Source of the DNA: Bugula neritina
Lineage: Eukaryota > Bryozoa > Gymnolaemata > Cheilostomatida > Bugulidae
DNA length: 64,000 nt
NCBI GenBank assembly: GCA_964035545.1
Contig: OZ037768.1
Span: forward strand, 8,237,241 to 8,301,240
Reading direction: 5' to 3'
Shown here: positions 1 to 13,500 of the stretch, one piece after another
Layout of the letters: every line of letters starts with the position of its first letter
How positions within the stretch are numbered: the stretch's first letter is position 1
The notes under the pieces: model-generated
What the model saw: only the letters and a program-made list of their open reading frames with translations
Databases searched by the model: none
What the model was told of the DNA's origin: nothing
Made by a program: the position numbers and the translations under genes

Positions 1-1585
1 TGACGGTTATTAACGTTGGGCTATATACTATTTTCACACTCTGCATTGTTATTTCCTTTATTGATCTAAATTTAAATTAGTAATTACTTTTAACAATCAC
101 AGCAAACAGTAATGTACAGGTATAATAATTTCTATAAAGTCAGCCAATACTTTTTGTTGTCCTGATTAAAGTGGGCAAACATGCATAACAGCTTGTCCTT
201 AATGCTTTGTACTGCTATGACGTAGTTGAACGATTCTATTCTGATATGCTATATAAATTGCTGTAAGCCTTGTATTATAAATGAAGTGGATTCTTAGAAG
301 CATTATAGTAGGATAACATAATCAAATTTGTGGCTGCGGAAAATCATATTCTGCCAATAATTATAAGCCTGCAGCTGACAAATGAATCTGATTGGTCAAT
401 TCTAAGTATATGCCGATCAGCTTAAAACTTTAAATTTTCGCATTGACATTGCAAACTTTCACAATTATTGCAGATATCTCTCTTATATACAATGCATTGA
501 GCACGTATGATATTAGTCCGTATACTCAGTGCAATGGCATCATGATTATAAGGTTTTTTTTTAATTTACAAGAATGTTGTTGAAAGAATATGATGTAATG
601 TCTATAGTATAGATTTGACCAAATGTAAAGATATTTAAAAAAATTATACCTGATAAATTGAAAAGACTTTTTCATATATAAAAACCTCAATCAGATGCTC
701 TACCATAGCAAATAGAAATAGAAAAATTTACTGGGTTACTCAATTTGCTTTACTGATGTCAGGCAGGTGTTAGGACACCCTCAGCACTAGATGTAATGCT
801 TTCTGTAGCACTTAGAGCTTATACATAAACTTACGATTGCATAGAAGACAAGAATAAACTCTTAGAAAATTATCTATTCCAAAAGCAATACACTTGAATA
901 TGAATTACAAACCTAAAGTCAACGTTAAGTTGCAATATTTTCCATCTCTTCCTTAAGTGCTCAATGAAAAGTTTACTCAAAGAGTGAATGCATTGTTTTC
1001 ATCTATCATTGTTTGATTTGTACATCGCTTGCAAACCAGTAAGTTACCTTGGAGAAGATTTGAGACAACTAATTAGCATTAGATTAAACTTTTTGCAAAA
1101 CCTCTTGCAAATAACATAGAGAAATTTGATATTATTTTAGGCTGTTTAATTTTATTTCCTCTGCAACCAAAACAACTGAGACTCACATAGCTGATGAGCT
1201 TCTAGTCAGTGTATTTTACTTGCAGAAGTATTGGCCAAATTTCTTCCTTTTGTTTCTCACAACAGTTGGTAATTTGTATATGCAATAAAGGGTAACCGGC
1301 TGAGAACAATGCTAATAATTGATTATCATTTCACTTATTCAGTCGAAATGCATTTCATCATCAAACTAGTGCTAAAAAATAGCCCCTACTTGACAGTGTA
1401 AGTTGCTATTGTTTACACTCGAAAAGTTTCAACAAAATAACTTCTCAAGTTACAGCAGCAGCCCGGGTGAAAAAAAGAGCTCTTCAAAGTGCAGTCATTC
1501 AGCAACAATTGGAGCGACTGTTTGAATACATTTAGACGCTGAGTATTAATTGAATTGCACTCTTACGGAAAAACTGTCTGTAATC
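1..1585. other. Upstream intergenic DNA
   Basis: AT-rich sequence upstream of the TPM-domain gene. I see no splice-linked coding exons, RNA gene or clear repeat in it. It should hold the promoter and 5' UTR of the gene starting at 1586, but I cannot place a TATA box or transcription start with confidence. Confidence 0.5.
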
Positions 1586-4358
1586 ATGAAAGATGAAGTT
1601 TTCATAATTTTAGTATTATGTGTTAAAAGTTGTAATTGTTTGGATCAAGGCGTCTCAGTCACGTACCCATCATGCTCTAGAACAGAGTTTAGTTTCCAGG
1701 GCTACACTTATACTGAACAATATGGCCATAAAGTATGGTCTCACTGTAACTTCTATAACCCTCACACGAATCCAAAGCTTTGTGGGTTGAATAAAGTGTG
1801 GCAAGATGTGTATATTTGCGACCCAGAAGAACTTCTGTATTCTACAAAAGCAAACTCAACCACTGGTAACTGTTATTGCACCAATATTTCATTTATCAGA
1901 ATACATTGCTATTTTAGGTGGCCCACATGTTAAAAACAATTAACTTAGGTTTACATAGCATTATAAAGTGAGATCTTACAATTAAATTGACCTGGTCATG
2001 GTCCGTTGACAGGCATTTACAAATAAGTTTTTGTTTATATATTGCGATTTTGTGATGTTTATAAAGTTTACATGTTTCAGGCATGCTGATCTCATATAGC
2101 TTAGATCTTATAGCAATATAACCTATATATCTACATAATGTACAGCTGCAAGTTAGTCAAGATGAAATCAAAAGTTACGATAACGTGTGCTTAAAATTTC
2201 TTAAACTGTCCACAGCCCATGAAATTGGAGATGAGCTGCAGAGCTGGATAGACACATTGGAAAAAGATTGTCCTGATAAGAAATCCCCCACTCAGTCTCT
2301 GGTCGTGGCAATTGTGGCCGTGGCAGCCTTGAAAACAGTGGATTCTAGCGCTAACTTGTATGTATTGTAATAGCAAATTATCACTGGGGACATCACGACA
2401 ATGCCATTAAAAGCTATTAATTAAATATAGTAAAAAAGCATTTTTCAAAGTTGGCATCTTTTGTAATGATTATACCAATTTGAGAAATGACAGAATAAGA
2501 TATCATTAATTAGAACCATTTTTATAGAAAAGTTAATAAGTTAGTTTCAACGGCTTTTTTATTTTTTCCTAATTAGATGTACTAATGATTGTGGCGAACT
2601 CTATCCTCTTCATGATGATTCAGCTTCAGCAACGACAGAGGATCGACGAATCACAGCGAGTAACTTTGCGAGTACCTTGGTGACAGAAGAGTGGGAGATA
2701 GGGTTGTGTAATAACTACATTGTACTACTTTACACAGTGCAATCAGATGAGGTAAAAGCTGTTATCTTTATCTGTATGTTGTACTCGTAATTGAATGATG
2801 CTTTTTGTTTCCCAAAAGCAAGTCAACATGCAACATAATATGACTAAAGTATGCACAGTATCCACAAGTCATTAAATCTCACCTTGATTGCTAGCCAGTG
2901 TTTGTTAATTTATTTTTTTAATTTGCAACATTTCAGAAATAGAAAAGTTGATTATATGCTAATCCGTTTATATTGAAGAATATTTATATGGAAAAATCAT
3001 TGCATGACATATAAGATTAAGCAATTAGAGTATAAGCCTAACAGTTAAGATAATTAAATTGAAGATTTGTATTAAAACATGTGTTTCCGAGGTTTCAAAT
3101 TGATTGCAGTCAATAAGCTTGGCTTTCTATTTCAACAGATGTGGGCATATGCAGGTGCTGGCACTAAGGAGAAATTTGGAGAAGATGTGTTAGAAGCGCT
3201 GTTCACCGATATGCAAAATATATTCAACGAGAAAGAGCAAGACTCAGCTGCTATAGGTGTGTCGTGTGTTAGTCAACTCTTCTGCTTCAGACACATCAAC
3301 ATTTGCTTCACACAGAGCAAAGTGGTTTGCAAGCCTATAAGCTAAATGATACTATTTATGTCAGACTACATGTTATACTGATTATTTGTTTGTAAATAAA
3401 TCTTCAAAATACAACATAAAATTAATATATAATCATATATAGAGTATTATTACATATACTATGTGTTAATATATAATCATGTATAGAGTATTATTACGTA
3501 TACTATGTGTTAACATATAATCATATATAGAGTACTATTACGTATACTATGTGTTAATATATAATCATGTATAGAGTATTATTACATATACTATGTGTTA
3601 ATATATAATCATGTATATAGTATTATTACAGATACTATGTGTTAATATATAACCATATATATAGTATTATTACGTATACGATGTGTTAACATATAACCAT
3701 ATATATAGTATTATTACGTATACTATGTGTTAACATATAACCATATATATAGTATTATTACGTATACTATGTGTTAACATATAACCATATATATAGTATT
3801 ATTACGTATACTATGTGTTAATATATAATCATATATATAGTATTATTACATATAGTATGTGTTAATATATAACCATATATATAGTATTATTACGTATACT
3901 ATGTGTTAACATATAACCATATATATAGTATTATTACGTATACGATGTGTTAACATATAACCATATATATAGTATTATTACATATAGTATGTGTTAATAT
4001 ATAACCATATATATAGTATTATTACGTATACTATGTGTTAACATATAACCATATATATAGTATTATTACGTATACTATGTCTTAATATATAATCATATAT
4101 ATAGTATTATTACATATAGTATGTGTTAATATATAACCATATATAGAGTATTATTACGTATACTATGTGTTAATATCTACAGGTGAAGTTACACTGAGAA
4201 GCATCAACCTGCTAACCGAGGCCCTCAAAGAGGATATGAAAACGTTTTTACCACCAGCAGTTATTTTATTGCTGACTTTTATAGGGTTTTTGTTACTTTT
4301 ATTAGTGAGCTTTGGAGGAGCAATGACATTTATTCACTATAAAGATTTTGAAAAATAG
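1586..4358 (+). CDS. MOLO-1-like TPM-domain membrane protein, 5 exons
   Basis: Exons 1586-1865, 2216-2357, 2577-2751, 3139-3256 and 4183-4358 join in phase to 296 aa. The ATG at 1586 begins a hydrophobic signal peptide (MKDEVFIILVLCVKSCNC). Next comes a Cys-rich lead-in with the motif NPHTNPKLCG and then YICDPEELL, typical of the start of animal TPM domains. The TPM domain runs through exons 2-4. Exon 5 encodes one membrane segment (about residues 262-285) and a short tail. Known family: worm MOLO-1, an auxiliary protein of levamisole-type acetylcholine receptors, has the same signal-TPM-TM layout. A role in receptor modulation is inference; many animals have unstudied paralogues. Introns all have GT..AG borders. 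The last intron is mostly minisatellite. The gene is convergent with MCM3AP. Confidence 0.8.
3412..4175. repeat. 44-bp AT-rich minisatellite in intron 4 of the TPM gene
   Basis: About 17 copies of a 44-bp unit whose recognisable core is TACTATGTGTTAATATATAA. Successive copies of the ATGTGTTAA core start at 3461, 3505 and so on. Sub-variants (CATATATAGAG or CATATATATAG; TACGTATACT or TACATATAGT) recur in blocks, suggesting higher-order amplification. The last copy runs to within about 7 bases of the acceptor of exon 5. Confidence 0.95.
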
Positions 4359-4500
4359 TTACTTTTCATTTCAGTTTATGAATTCCTTAAAAATTGACTG
4401 CTACCAAAATGACAATAATAGCATAGAAGATGTAACTTTATATAATATGTTACACATAGCAATCAAGTTAACTATATAATCTTCTAGTACTAGCCTTATT

Positions 4501-4506
4501 AATAAA
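4501..4506 (+). promoter_or_regulatory. Poly(A) signal of the TPM gene
   Basis: AATAAA lies 142 bp after the stop codon at 4358 on the same strand, with no better hexamer nearer. It lies before the converging 3' end of MCM3AP. Confidence 0.6.
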
Positions 4507-4582
4507 ATATTCAACAGGAATAATGCGAATATAATGTTATTTACATATTAAACATAGTGATGCGGTATTTCAATGAATAAAA

Positions 4583-7500
4583 TCATATTTCTAATAGAGA
4601 GGCTAAATATTGTTCAAAGTTTTTGCTCTTTTGCTTCTCATCATCTATAAGTTGTTGTAATGACAGCTGAGATGTTTCTACAGATTCATTCTCTAGAGAT
4701 AGTGATGAGTCATTAGTAAGGACAGCTGCCTCTAGCAGCATGTCAAACTGTTTGCTGGCATTCAACTCCTCACGCAGATCTGTCTTTAGATGTGCGAATG
4801 GCTCCGTGTGTATAGAACGGTTTAGATCAATCAGGCTGTCGTCAAATGCTTCTTCTTGCTTTCTTTGAGCATTTTTCAGCCCCTCAATCATAGTGTCTGT
4901 ATAAGCCACTGCCATGCCTGAAACAAATAAGCATCCAATCTAGCTAGAAGCAGAATAACTAGTTATAAATTAGATAAATACTTCAAAGTTTAAATGAAAA
5001 TGTAATTACAACTGTTAATTCTCGCACTGTACTTGTAAGACTATAAATAAACATAACCAGCACATTAGCATCACCTGTAGATAAAGGACAGTCTATGCCT
5101 TCAAGTTGTGGCACATGCATTAGCATTTTATTGTCTTCTAATAAAGAAATACCGAATTCTACACAAGCTATAATGATATCGGCCCAGGGTATATTGACTC
5201 GCAGAGGCTCAACTGCCGGTGGGTGGTGAAACCTCCTTTGACATCGATAGTTAAACGTAGAACTGGCTTTCTCAAGAAGCGTCTTCACCCTGCAAGAGAA
5301 GACAAGTAAAAATGCATAATTAGTGATCTAAAAAGTCTCAGTCATATTATTTCATTTGTTACTTATTCAAATCATCAGACAGTCCATATATTCTGAGTAT
5401 CAAACAATGCTGGCTAGAAAGAAGAGGGGAACTTACGAAGCCAAATGACTGAGCAAAGCACTCTGTTCCCAGAACAAAAAAAAACTTAAATGTACAAGCA
5501 ACCTGGACTGCCGGAGTATTTGCTACACAAAAAATTGATTAAAACTGCAGAACAAAAGAATTTTGGGAAAAATAAGTGCAATGCTGCCAAATCACCACTT
5601 TGATCAACACTTGACATCACGCCGTTTCAAGTAGTAAAACATTCACCTGGAGATTAAAGGGGCATCACTAAGCTCTGCAGCACACGGGAGACGTTTATAC
5701 TGTCTCCTAACAGTGTCAACATACGACGCCACGTCATGACACGCATTGTGCCAGTCATCACTCTCCGAGTGCATAAAGAGAGGTAAACGCAGCGTTTCCA
5801 ACCTCTTCAGTACTTCCTCTGTGCTCAGCACTTCCTCTAAAATGTTGCGAGTCAAAACATGATACGCAGAGAATGGTTTAAACAAAACAAACACATGCAA
5901 TATTCACTACTAATAGGTCGGTATATTTAATAAACTTGTCAGATGAGATAAAATCAGCAAATGCTTATAGTTGCAGAACCTTTATGATCAAATCAAATAG
6001 TGACAGCGTCAGAACATATCACAGCTGGCAGCACTTTAAACAAACCTCAACCGACGCCCAACTTTAATACTTCATTAGTGAAGCAGCTAAACACCAGCAA
6101 CAGTGCACTATGATGTAAAACCAGACTAGAACTCTGTTCATAATAAATCATCAGTATTAATCTATTAGGAATTAATTGATTATAACAAAAATCAATTAGG
6201 CCAAAAATTTACAAGCATTTGCCTAATAGCTGTAGAAATAACATAAAGTTTTTATATTCTGAAAAATTTGAACAAATTCTATATAAAAATTCAGCTAATA
6301 AGCTTCAAATATTGTTTTACAATGCAACATTGGTCAGTTTCATCTTTATAAAATATTTCTTGATGAAACAACCACAAATATATGGGTGTTTTTGGTTGCT
6401 TATACCGAAAATGACAACCTCAAACACCTAGGTAATATTTCCATCATCAAGTTATGAAGCGCAGGCAAGCATACCTGGATGAAACTCGTAGACTGGCCAT
6501 GAATACTGTCTCTCGTCCACTATATTCGTAGCTAAATGGGCGATGACATCGTTGAAGTGTTTAATTATCCCAGACACATCCTGAATAACATAGCAGTACA
6601 CTTGTAAGGATATGAATATTTAGCAGAAGACACACGCTGACACAGTTATCCAGGAAATGTAATCAGACGACATCTCCATCCGATAGGCATGTTATACAGA
6701 TTATTTCTCAACTACCTTATATAATTCACAATGTAATTATATGTGAATGTTCTGAACATAATACAACTTTCTGCTGATAAGTACATTAGATATATTCCAA
6801 ATAGAAACCTTTTTTACACTTGGTTCTTATAATGTTTGCCAGCAATATGTTTGTCAGCACCTAAAATAAGACAAGGCAGTCGGCAGCACCTACCTGGTGC
6901 ACGAGGTCAGCACGCTGCCGATCGAATAGGTCATGATAGACGGGAGACAGGAAATGGGCAGCGACATACGATTCCACTAGAGTCCTCATGTCTGTCAACG
7001 AGACAGGTGGTATTGGAGATCGATGAGTGAAGAGCCACTGGATACTTTCTGGCAACTAAAATAGAATTCATACTACTGTGTCACTGTTTCACACCCATAC
7101 TGCACTCCTAAATACAATGTAATATGATATGAAAATATAAAATACAATAAAATATCACCAGAAGTAGATACCTGCTTGTTGTAGTTAACATCTAGTCTAT
7201 CAACCTTGACATGGCTTACAAGACCTCGCTCTAAGTACTCATAAACTCCCATCAGTCTTTGCACGGACTCTTTAGCAATACCCAAGGGACTTATAATCAG
7301 CAATGGAACTGGAGGTATTGGCTGCAGTTTTGAGAAAAGATCTTCAAGCCGTTGTCTGGGTTCATCCCAGTAACTCTGCAGCGAGAGTAAAACCAAGGCT
7401 ATGATACTGGAATTAAGGCTATGATATTGAACCTGAGGCTATGATTTTGGAACTGAGGCTATGATACTGGAACTAAGGCTATGATATTGGAGCTAAGGCT

Positions 7501-10500
7501 ATGACGCTGAACCCGAAAATGCCATAACTGAGTGAATATAAGTAACTATGAATCAGTAAATCACTGGCAACTCACACTAGAATAATAGTCATATGTGAGC
7601 CAGCTAAAATTGATGGCTAAAATATCAAAACTAGAAACAATAACAAGTTGCTTGATTAAATGGTCAACATTAAAGCTGAGATTTTATTTTAATTTAATTA
7701 TTTCATTTTAAAGGATAAGAATGGAGATTATAAAATCAACTTAATTATGATTTGAGATTCTTATTCCAACGAGACAGAGCAGAGTTGAATAAAATTGGAT
7801 TGTATAAAAAACTACCTCATCTGGATTCTCATCTCCGTTAACAGGAAGTAGAACCATGACCATATTTGTGCCCAGCAATTGCTTAGCATCATTCTCCAAG
7901 ACTTGACGTACACAAACTCCAAACTTGCGATGAGATTCATTTGGCGTAGTTAAGTTGTAGAGACTCAGTAAACCAGCCTCTCAATATAATCACACATAAA
8001 ACACAAATCTGGTCTACACATAGATGGCAATTCGAGCATTGCATCCTTATGTACTTTCTACACTTTTATACTAATGAAACATCAACCAAACACTTGCATT
8101 CACATGCCTGAATCAGGCAACAAACTGCAAAATAATAAATATCAAAATGTTCAGCCTCTCCATGTATAGTAATTTATTATGACAAAAACTGACGAATTAG
8201 GGGCAGCAAGATTAAATAATGACATAACACTTGAGAGTAGAATATAGTCACTGAATATTCACCTCTCGCACAGAGCCTACTGAAAGTTTGGTGGTCAGCC
8301 AATCTGATATCCTTTTATCCACGACGGAAGTAGAGGATGGAGGGAGAGATACAAGGAGTTTCATGTAGTCTGAACCTGTTGGTAATATAATTGGAATAAC
8401 AGTGTAATACAGAGCTCAATGCGTAAGACTTTACATAATGTAATATATACTGTATAGGATACAGTATATAAGGAGCAGCCGGAGTCTAGGAGTTAGTGCG
8501 AGGGCTTGGTTCACACAAGGTCAGCGGTGTGAACCACTGTAAAGGACATTGCTGATGTTAGGAAGGGCATTCAGTCATAATTACCCCTGTGCCAAAATAG
8601 AAAAAGTCCTAAGCCTGCTTATAAAAAAAAACCTTTCCACCAGGGATTCTCACAGGGATGGTGATTTTACACCCACGTGAGTTTATCATATCATATAAAG
8701 TGCATGTGATATATTGTATCAGATATACAAGCACAAGACAAAATAACTATATAAATATATATAGTAAAATATATATAGATATTAAACTGAATAAATTACA
8801 AAAAGAGCACATGTTTGTTTATAAAATGAGAAAAATATGCAAAATTCCATCAATTGTACAGAAAACATGTCCAAACAGTATATTATTAAGCTACCAGTTG
8901 ATAAATTACCATGGTGATCACTTAGAACAGGAAATATGACATCGGCCATGTTGAGAGGACTCTTGACTTGTATTTTTGCAATCATTCTCTCAATATTAGA
9001 CAGCCTCAGTTCTTCAACCAAGTCTGTCTGTGGTCCAAGGTTAAACCGCGTCTTTTTACTTATTTGAAAAGTTTTTTCATGAGCATTGAAATGGTTATTC
9101 CTCTTTAATGGAAGCATGGAGGGTGCTGCAGGGAACGCAAGCATTGATCGTCGTACACGTGTTATATTTCTACAAAAGTCCCAATAGAGAAATATATGAG
9201 TTTAATTTGATTTAGCAGCATCATGTGTAGAGCAGGCCTTCACTTAACTGCCAATGTATGCAGAATCAGTCTTCATGCATGTGCATATCGTCTACATACA
9301 TGTAGACAAATATGCTCCGATATTGGTATAGGGTTTATATGGTTTCAGCAACTGAAGCTTGTTTATGGAGTTGTGGCCACATGTCATTATTATAGTACAA
9401 GTACTGCACTACGCTATAAGATATCATGATAGCTGCAAGCTAACACATGCTGAGTACTAATGAGTCAATACCACCTTAAAGAACCCTGTTTCTATACCAC
9501 CATTTACTCAAGATGTCTTTCTCATGCCAATTCGTAGCTGAGTGTTTCATAAAACTCCCAACAAGCAATAAGTTGCTAAAACATGCTACAGTGCAGGTTC
9601 AGTCTTAAGCTAGTAATAATACCGGTAACGGGCCACCCATCTACGGAAGAACCGCCTGCAGCAAGCAGCTTCTGTCTTTTCTGCTGACTCATCAAGTAGT
9701 TGCAGACGATCAAGGACATCTGTCTGATAAACTTCCTTGGCTATCTCTTCCAGTATAGACACCACGTGTCTGTGAAGCAAGTCTTTATTCACTTCAGCCA
9801 TGCATACAGCTTTCAATTTTTCCAGTCTTTCTGCTTCAACCTCCCTGGCAATACAACACCGTAATCACAACATCATATTACAAGCATCAATACTAATACA
9901 GTCACGCTCTAGAAATGATAATCCGCTGATCACCCAATTGCATCTTCTATTCCAATTCTACTGTGGAGTATTAACATCCATACAGAACATTCAAACTAAA
10001 AAATTGTTCTGCTCCCACAGAGAAAGTGACAAGCAGGTAAAAATAGCTCCCACAGAGAAAGTGACAGGCAGGTAAAAATAATTCCCACAGAGAAAGTGAC
10101 AGGCAGGTACAATTAGGCGATGCACCCACCGATAGGGTAAAAACAGATAACCTCAACTCTGACCTCCAAGTACTGACTCACTTGAACACATTAACGGCTA
10201 TTCGCTGCGCCTCTTCCTGCTGAACTTTCTCGATAAGCTCCTCCACCAACTCATCACAAGCCTGGGCCTCTAGAAGCTTCTCTTTCTGCTGTTTAAGGAT
10301 AATCAACTCTTGCCTCACATCGTTGACTACTTCTGTCACCAACTCTGTGCACAGTTCCTTTTGAACCTGACCAAACAGAGTCAGACTTGAGAATCTGCTA
10401 CACAATAACTTGCTGTAAACACGCGAGGAATCTGCAGCAACACCTTTTCTTTATACCATCAGAATTGAAAACAATATTTTACCAAAACTATTTACTCAAT

Positions 10501-13500
10501 AGCATAAACCTGCTGGCAACAAGTTTTCATCATCTGCTTAAAACTCAAACCAGTATTTGCCGAGAAGATAACTCTTTGAAGACATTACTTATGTGTGGAA
10601 GAAGTGAAACAGGTAGTCAACTTTCAGTGCAAAGATAAGTCTTGCCAAAAATGCACATCGGTGACCACTCGTGTTGCAAAGTTTAAATTTAGCAACATGT
10701 ACAAAGACTTTGAATATTGAAGTGTTTAAAACCATGCAATATACACACTAAATGACCAACTATTGAAGTAACAAGTAAATTAAGCTCACCAAATTAACCA
10801 AATCATCTGCTATTCGAGTGACAGCCAATAGGCACTGTTTCTCATCTTCTAAGGATTCTTTAACCAACGTTCTGATATCTTCATCTATAACCCTAACAAT
10901 GAGCTGCTTAACAGTATCCTTTACTACCTGCAAGCATTTAGCAAACACTACTAACAACCGTTTACTGTCTAAAATGAAATATAAGAAAACCTGTAATTTA
11001 TCAAAATATTGATAAAAACCATTACCATTTAAAACAGCCCCACTAAAATTTGCTCAATATATCTTAGCATTGAGAATTATTCAAACACAAAACCAGCGAA
11101 CACGAGTAAATACCTTAGTTATACCACCAAGCAGCTAAAACTTACTTTATTTACCCAAGAAGTACACATAATGAAAAAATATTCCGTCAGAAGAAATAGA
11201 AAAATGTATAAGAAAATTTATAATGCCTTCGAGTAGTCTTGAAGACTGTTTACTATTGGCACAGGCAAAACAAGTACTCTAGCATAGGCACCTGATTTGG
11301 TATCTCATTCAAAGGAGGAAGTTTCGGTCCAGGTACTTCTACATCTAAAACAAAACAAGGTGGAGTTAACAGAACAGAGTCTGCTGGACCTATTAATAGA
11401 GCATTCAAAGTTATCTACTTTTAGAAAGTAATCTACCTTTAGTAGCATTAGACAGCTTGAAACTGTGTAAATTCTGCTATAAAACATAGCAATCATTTCC
11501 AAGAAAGATCTTTGCTTAAACATCACAAATTATATTTTTATGATAAAGATATCTCTATACCAGTTAGAATTATTAAATCCCACAATATTTGATGACACAC
11601 AATGTGTTAACTGGCAGAGAGTTTCAACCTCCAACTAAGAATAACTTGCCTGTGTGAGTAGATGGAGGTGGTTTAATAATCCCAATAAAGTACCCATTCT
11701 CATCAAAACTAGATGTTGGTTCTATGATTTCAAATGGCGGAAGAGGTTGGCCAAACACAGCTTCACCAAGGCTGGTAACCAGTTTACTTTCCACCAGCAA
11801 AGGAGCTCGTTTGCTCGGTAAGGTGGCTTCTGGTTCCACAAAATTCTCTTTACTCAGTGAAAGGTTGGCCAGAGACGCACCAGAAATTACACCATAATGT
11901 TGCAGAAACTCAGCCGCTTCATCGTTGCTTTCAAAATGTAAAACTGATCGTAACTGATCAAATGTCATCTAGAAATATAAATGACTGCCATTATGAGTGT
12001 CTGAAAAACTGTAGCGCAAACTAATTTCTAAAATTATTATTGTATAAAAATAAATCCTATAAAAAAAACCCAGACGATGTTACAGGTCAAAATATCAATG
12101 AGTATGGAGTTATGCTGCCTATTTAAACAATATCCGAGAGTTTACCAACTCAACCAGCACAATTCTGAGCTTTATATTTAATATTTATACCAAACCTTAC
12201 CGAGACAGGCCCCTTGGCAGCACTGTAAGCTCTCAGTATTATCTTCAAGGCAACGTGTCTGATTTGGTTAAAATATCTGTGAAGAATGCAGGCATTAAGG
12301 AATGTGGCGGATTCAACGAGTTTAAAGAACTTCACATAGTTCCTGTCGTTGAGAGCGGCGTACGCTGAGAGAGCAAACGCTATGGCGGGAGAGTTTCTCA
12401 CTTCCTGTCTGAGCTGCTGCACCTCTCTACGGTCAGATAAGTTGCAAATAAGTTACAAAATTGTATATTCTAAGTTACGAAGTGATCCAGTATGAGTGAT
12501 AAATCAACAAGGAGTAGGTCAATATTAATATTTTACTCTTGTAACAAAATGATATTTTTTGAATTGAATAGGATATAGAGACTAAAATGTATGGAGCAGC
12601 CGTGGTCTAGGAGTTAGAGTGCTTGCCTAGTAAGTACGGAGTCATGGGTTTGAACCCCGACAAAGGCCATTAGTGATGTTAGAAAAAGCATCCAGTCAAA
12701 ATTGCTCCTGTGCCCCATATGAATAAGTCCTTAGCCCGATTAAATAGCAAACCCTTCCATCAGGGGTTTCTCACAGGGATAGTGACTATAAAACTGCGTG
12801 AGACTTTACAGACTAAAATTTGAACAGTAGAATTTCACTTAAAACCAACAAGTCTTGGAAATCATAAGGGCAATCTTTTTAGAAAAATGTTAGAAAATAA
12901 TAAAATAAACCTTTATAACACCGATGCTACAACAGGTACTCAAGGACAGTGTGTACAATAAAGGAAAGACAGTCAAAGAGTCATTATAAAGTACGATGAT
13001 TATTGAAACACACAGCATAGCTGCAAACCTTACCTCAGAGTATCTCCATTATTCAAGTTCATCAGTACAATGTAGGCCCTAAACTCCGCCTCACTCTCAC
13101 AAGTCACACCCCTTTTCATCAAATCAGCATACATTTCCTTCAGTGTTTGAAGACATTTGGTGAGGTTTTCAGTATTAATTTTAGCATCAAAGATCATGGG
13201 TCCTTCTTCAACGAGACGTGCTCCACAGTAGATATGAAACCGTGCGCACTTTTCCACTAGACCAGCAGCTATGGGGCTACATAGATGTTGCTGAGTGATG
13301 TCCTATACAAATATTACGGTAAAGTATAAGGTGAAGGTAGAGTATAAGGTGAAAGTACAGCATAGGAAGCACACGCACATAAAATTGAGAAAACATTTGT
13401 AATTTATAACATCAGCAAAAATACCTCAGCATTCTAACCAGCATTTAAAGAGTGCAACTACTCTGGCCTCACACCCCTTGTGTAATCTATACATTTTATG

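Noticed and set aside
3412-4175. Regular repeats resembling a CRISPR array
   Set aside because: Units are contiguous without unique spacers, in an animal intron; it is a minisatellite.
12603-12660. tRNA-like A and B boxes
   Set aside because: No cloverleaf can be drawn past the B box and the sequence belongs to a repeated SINE, so it is not a tRNA gene.
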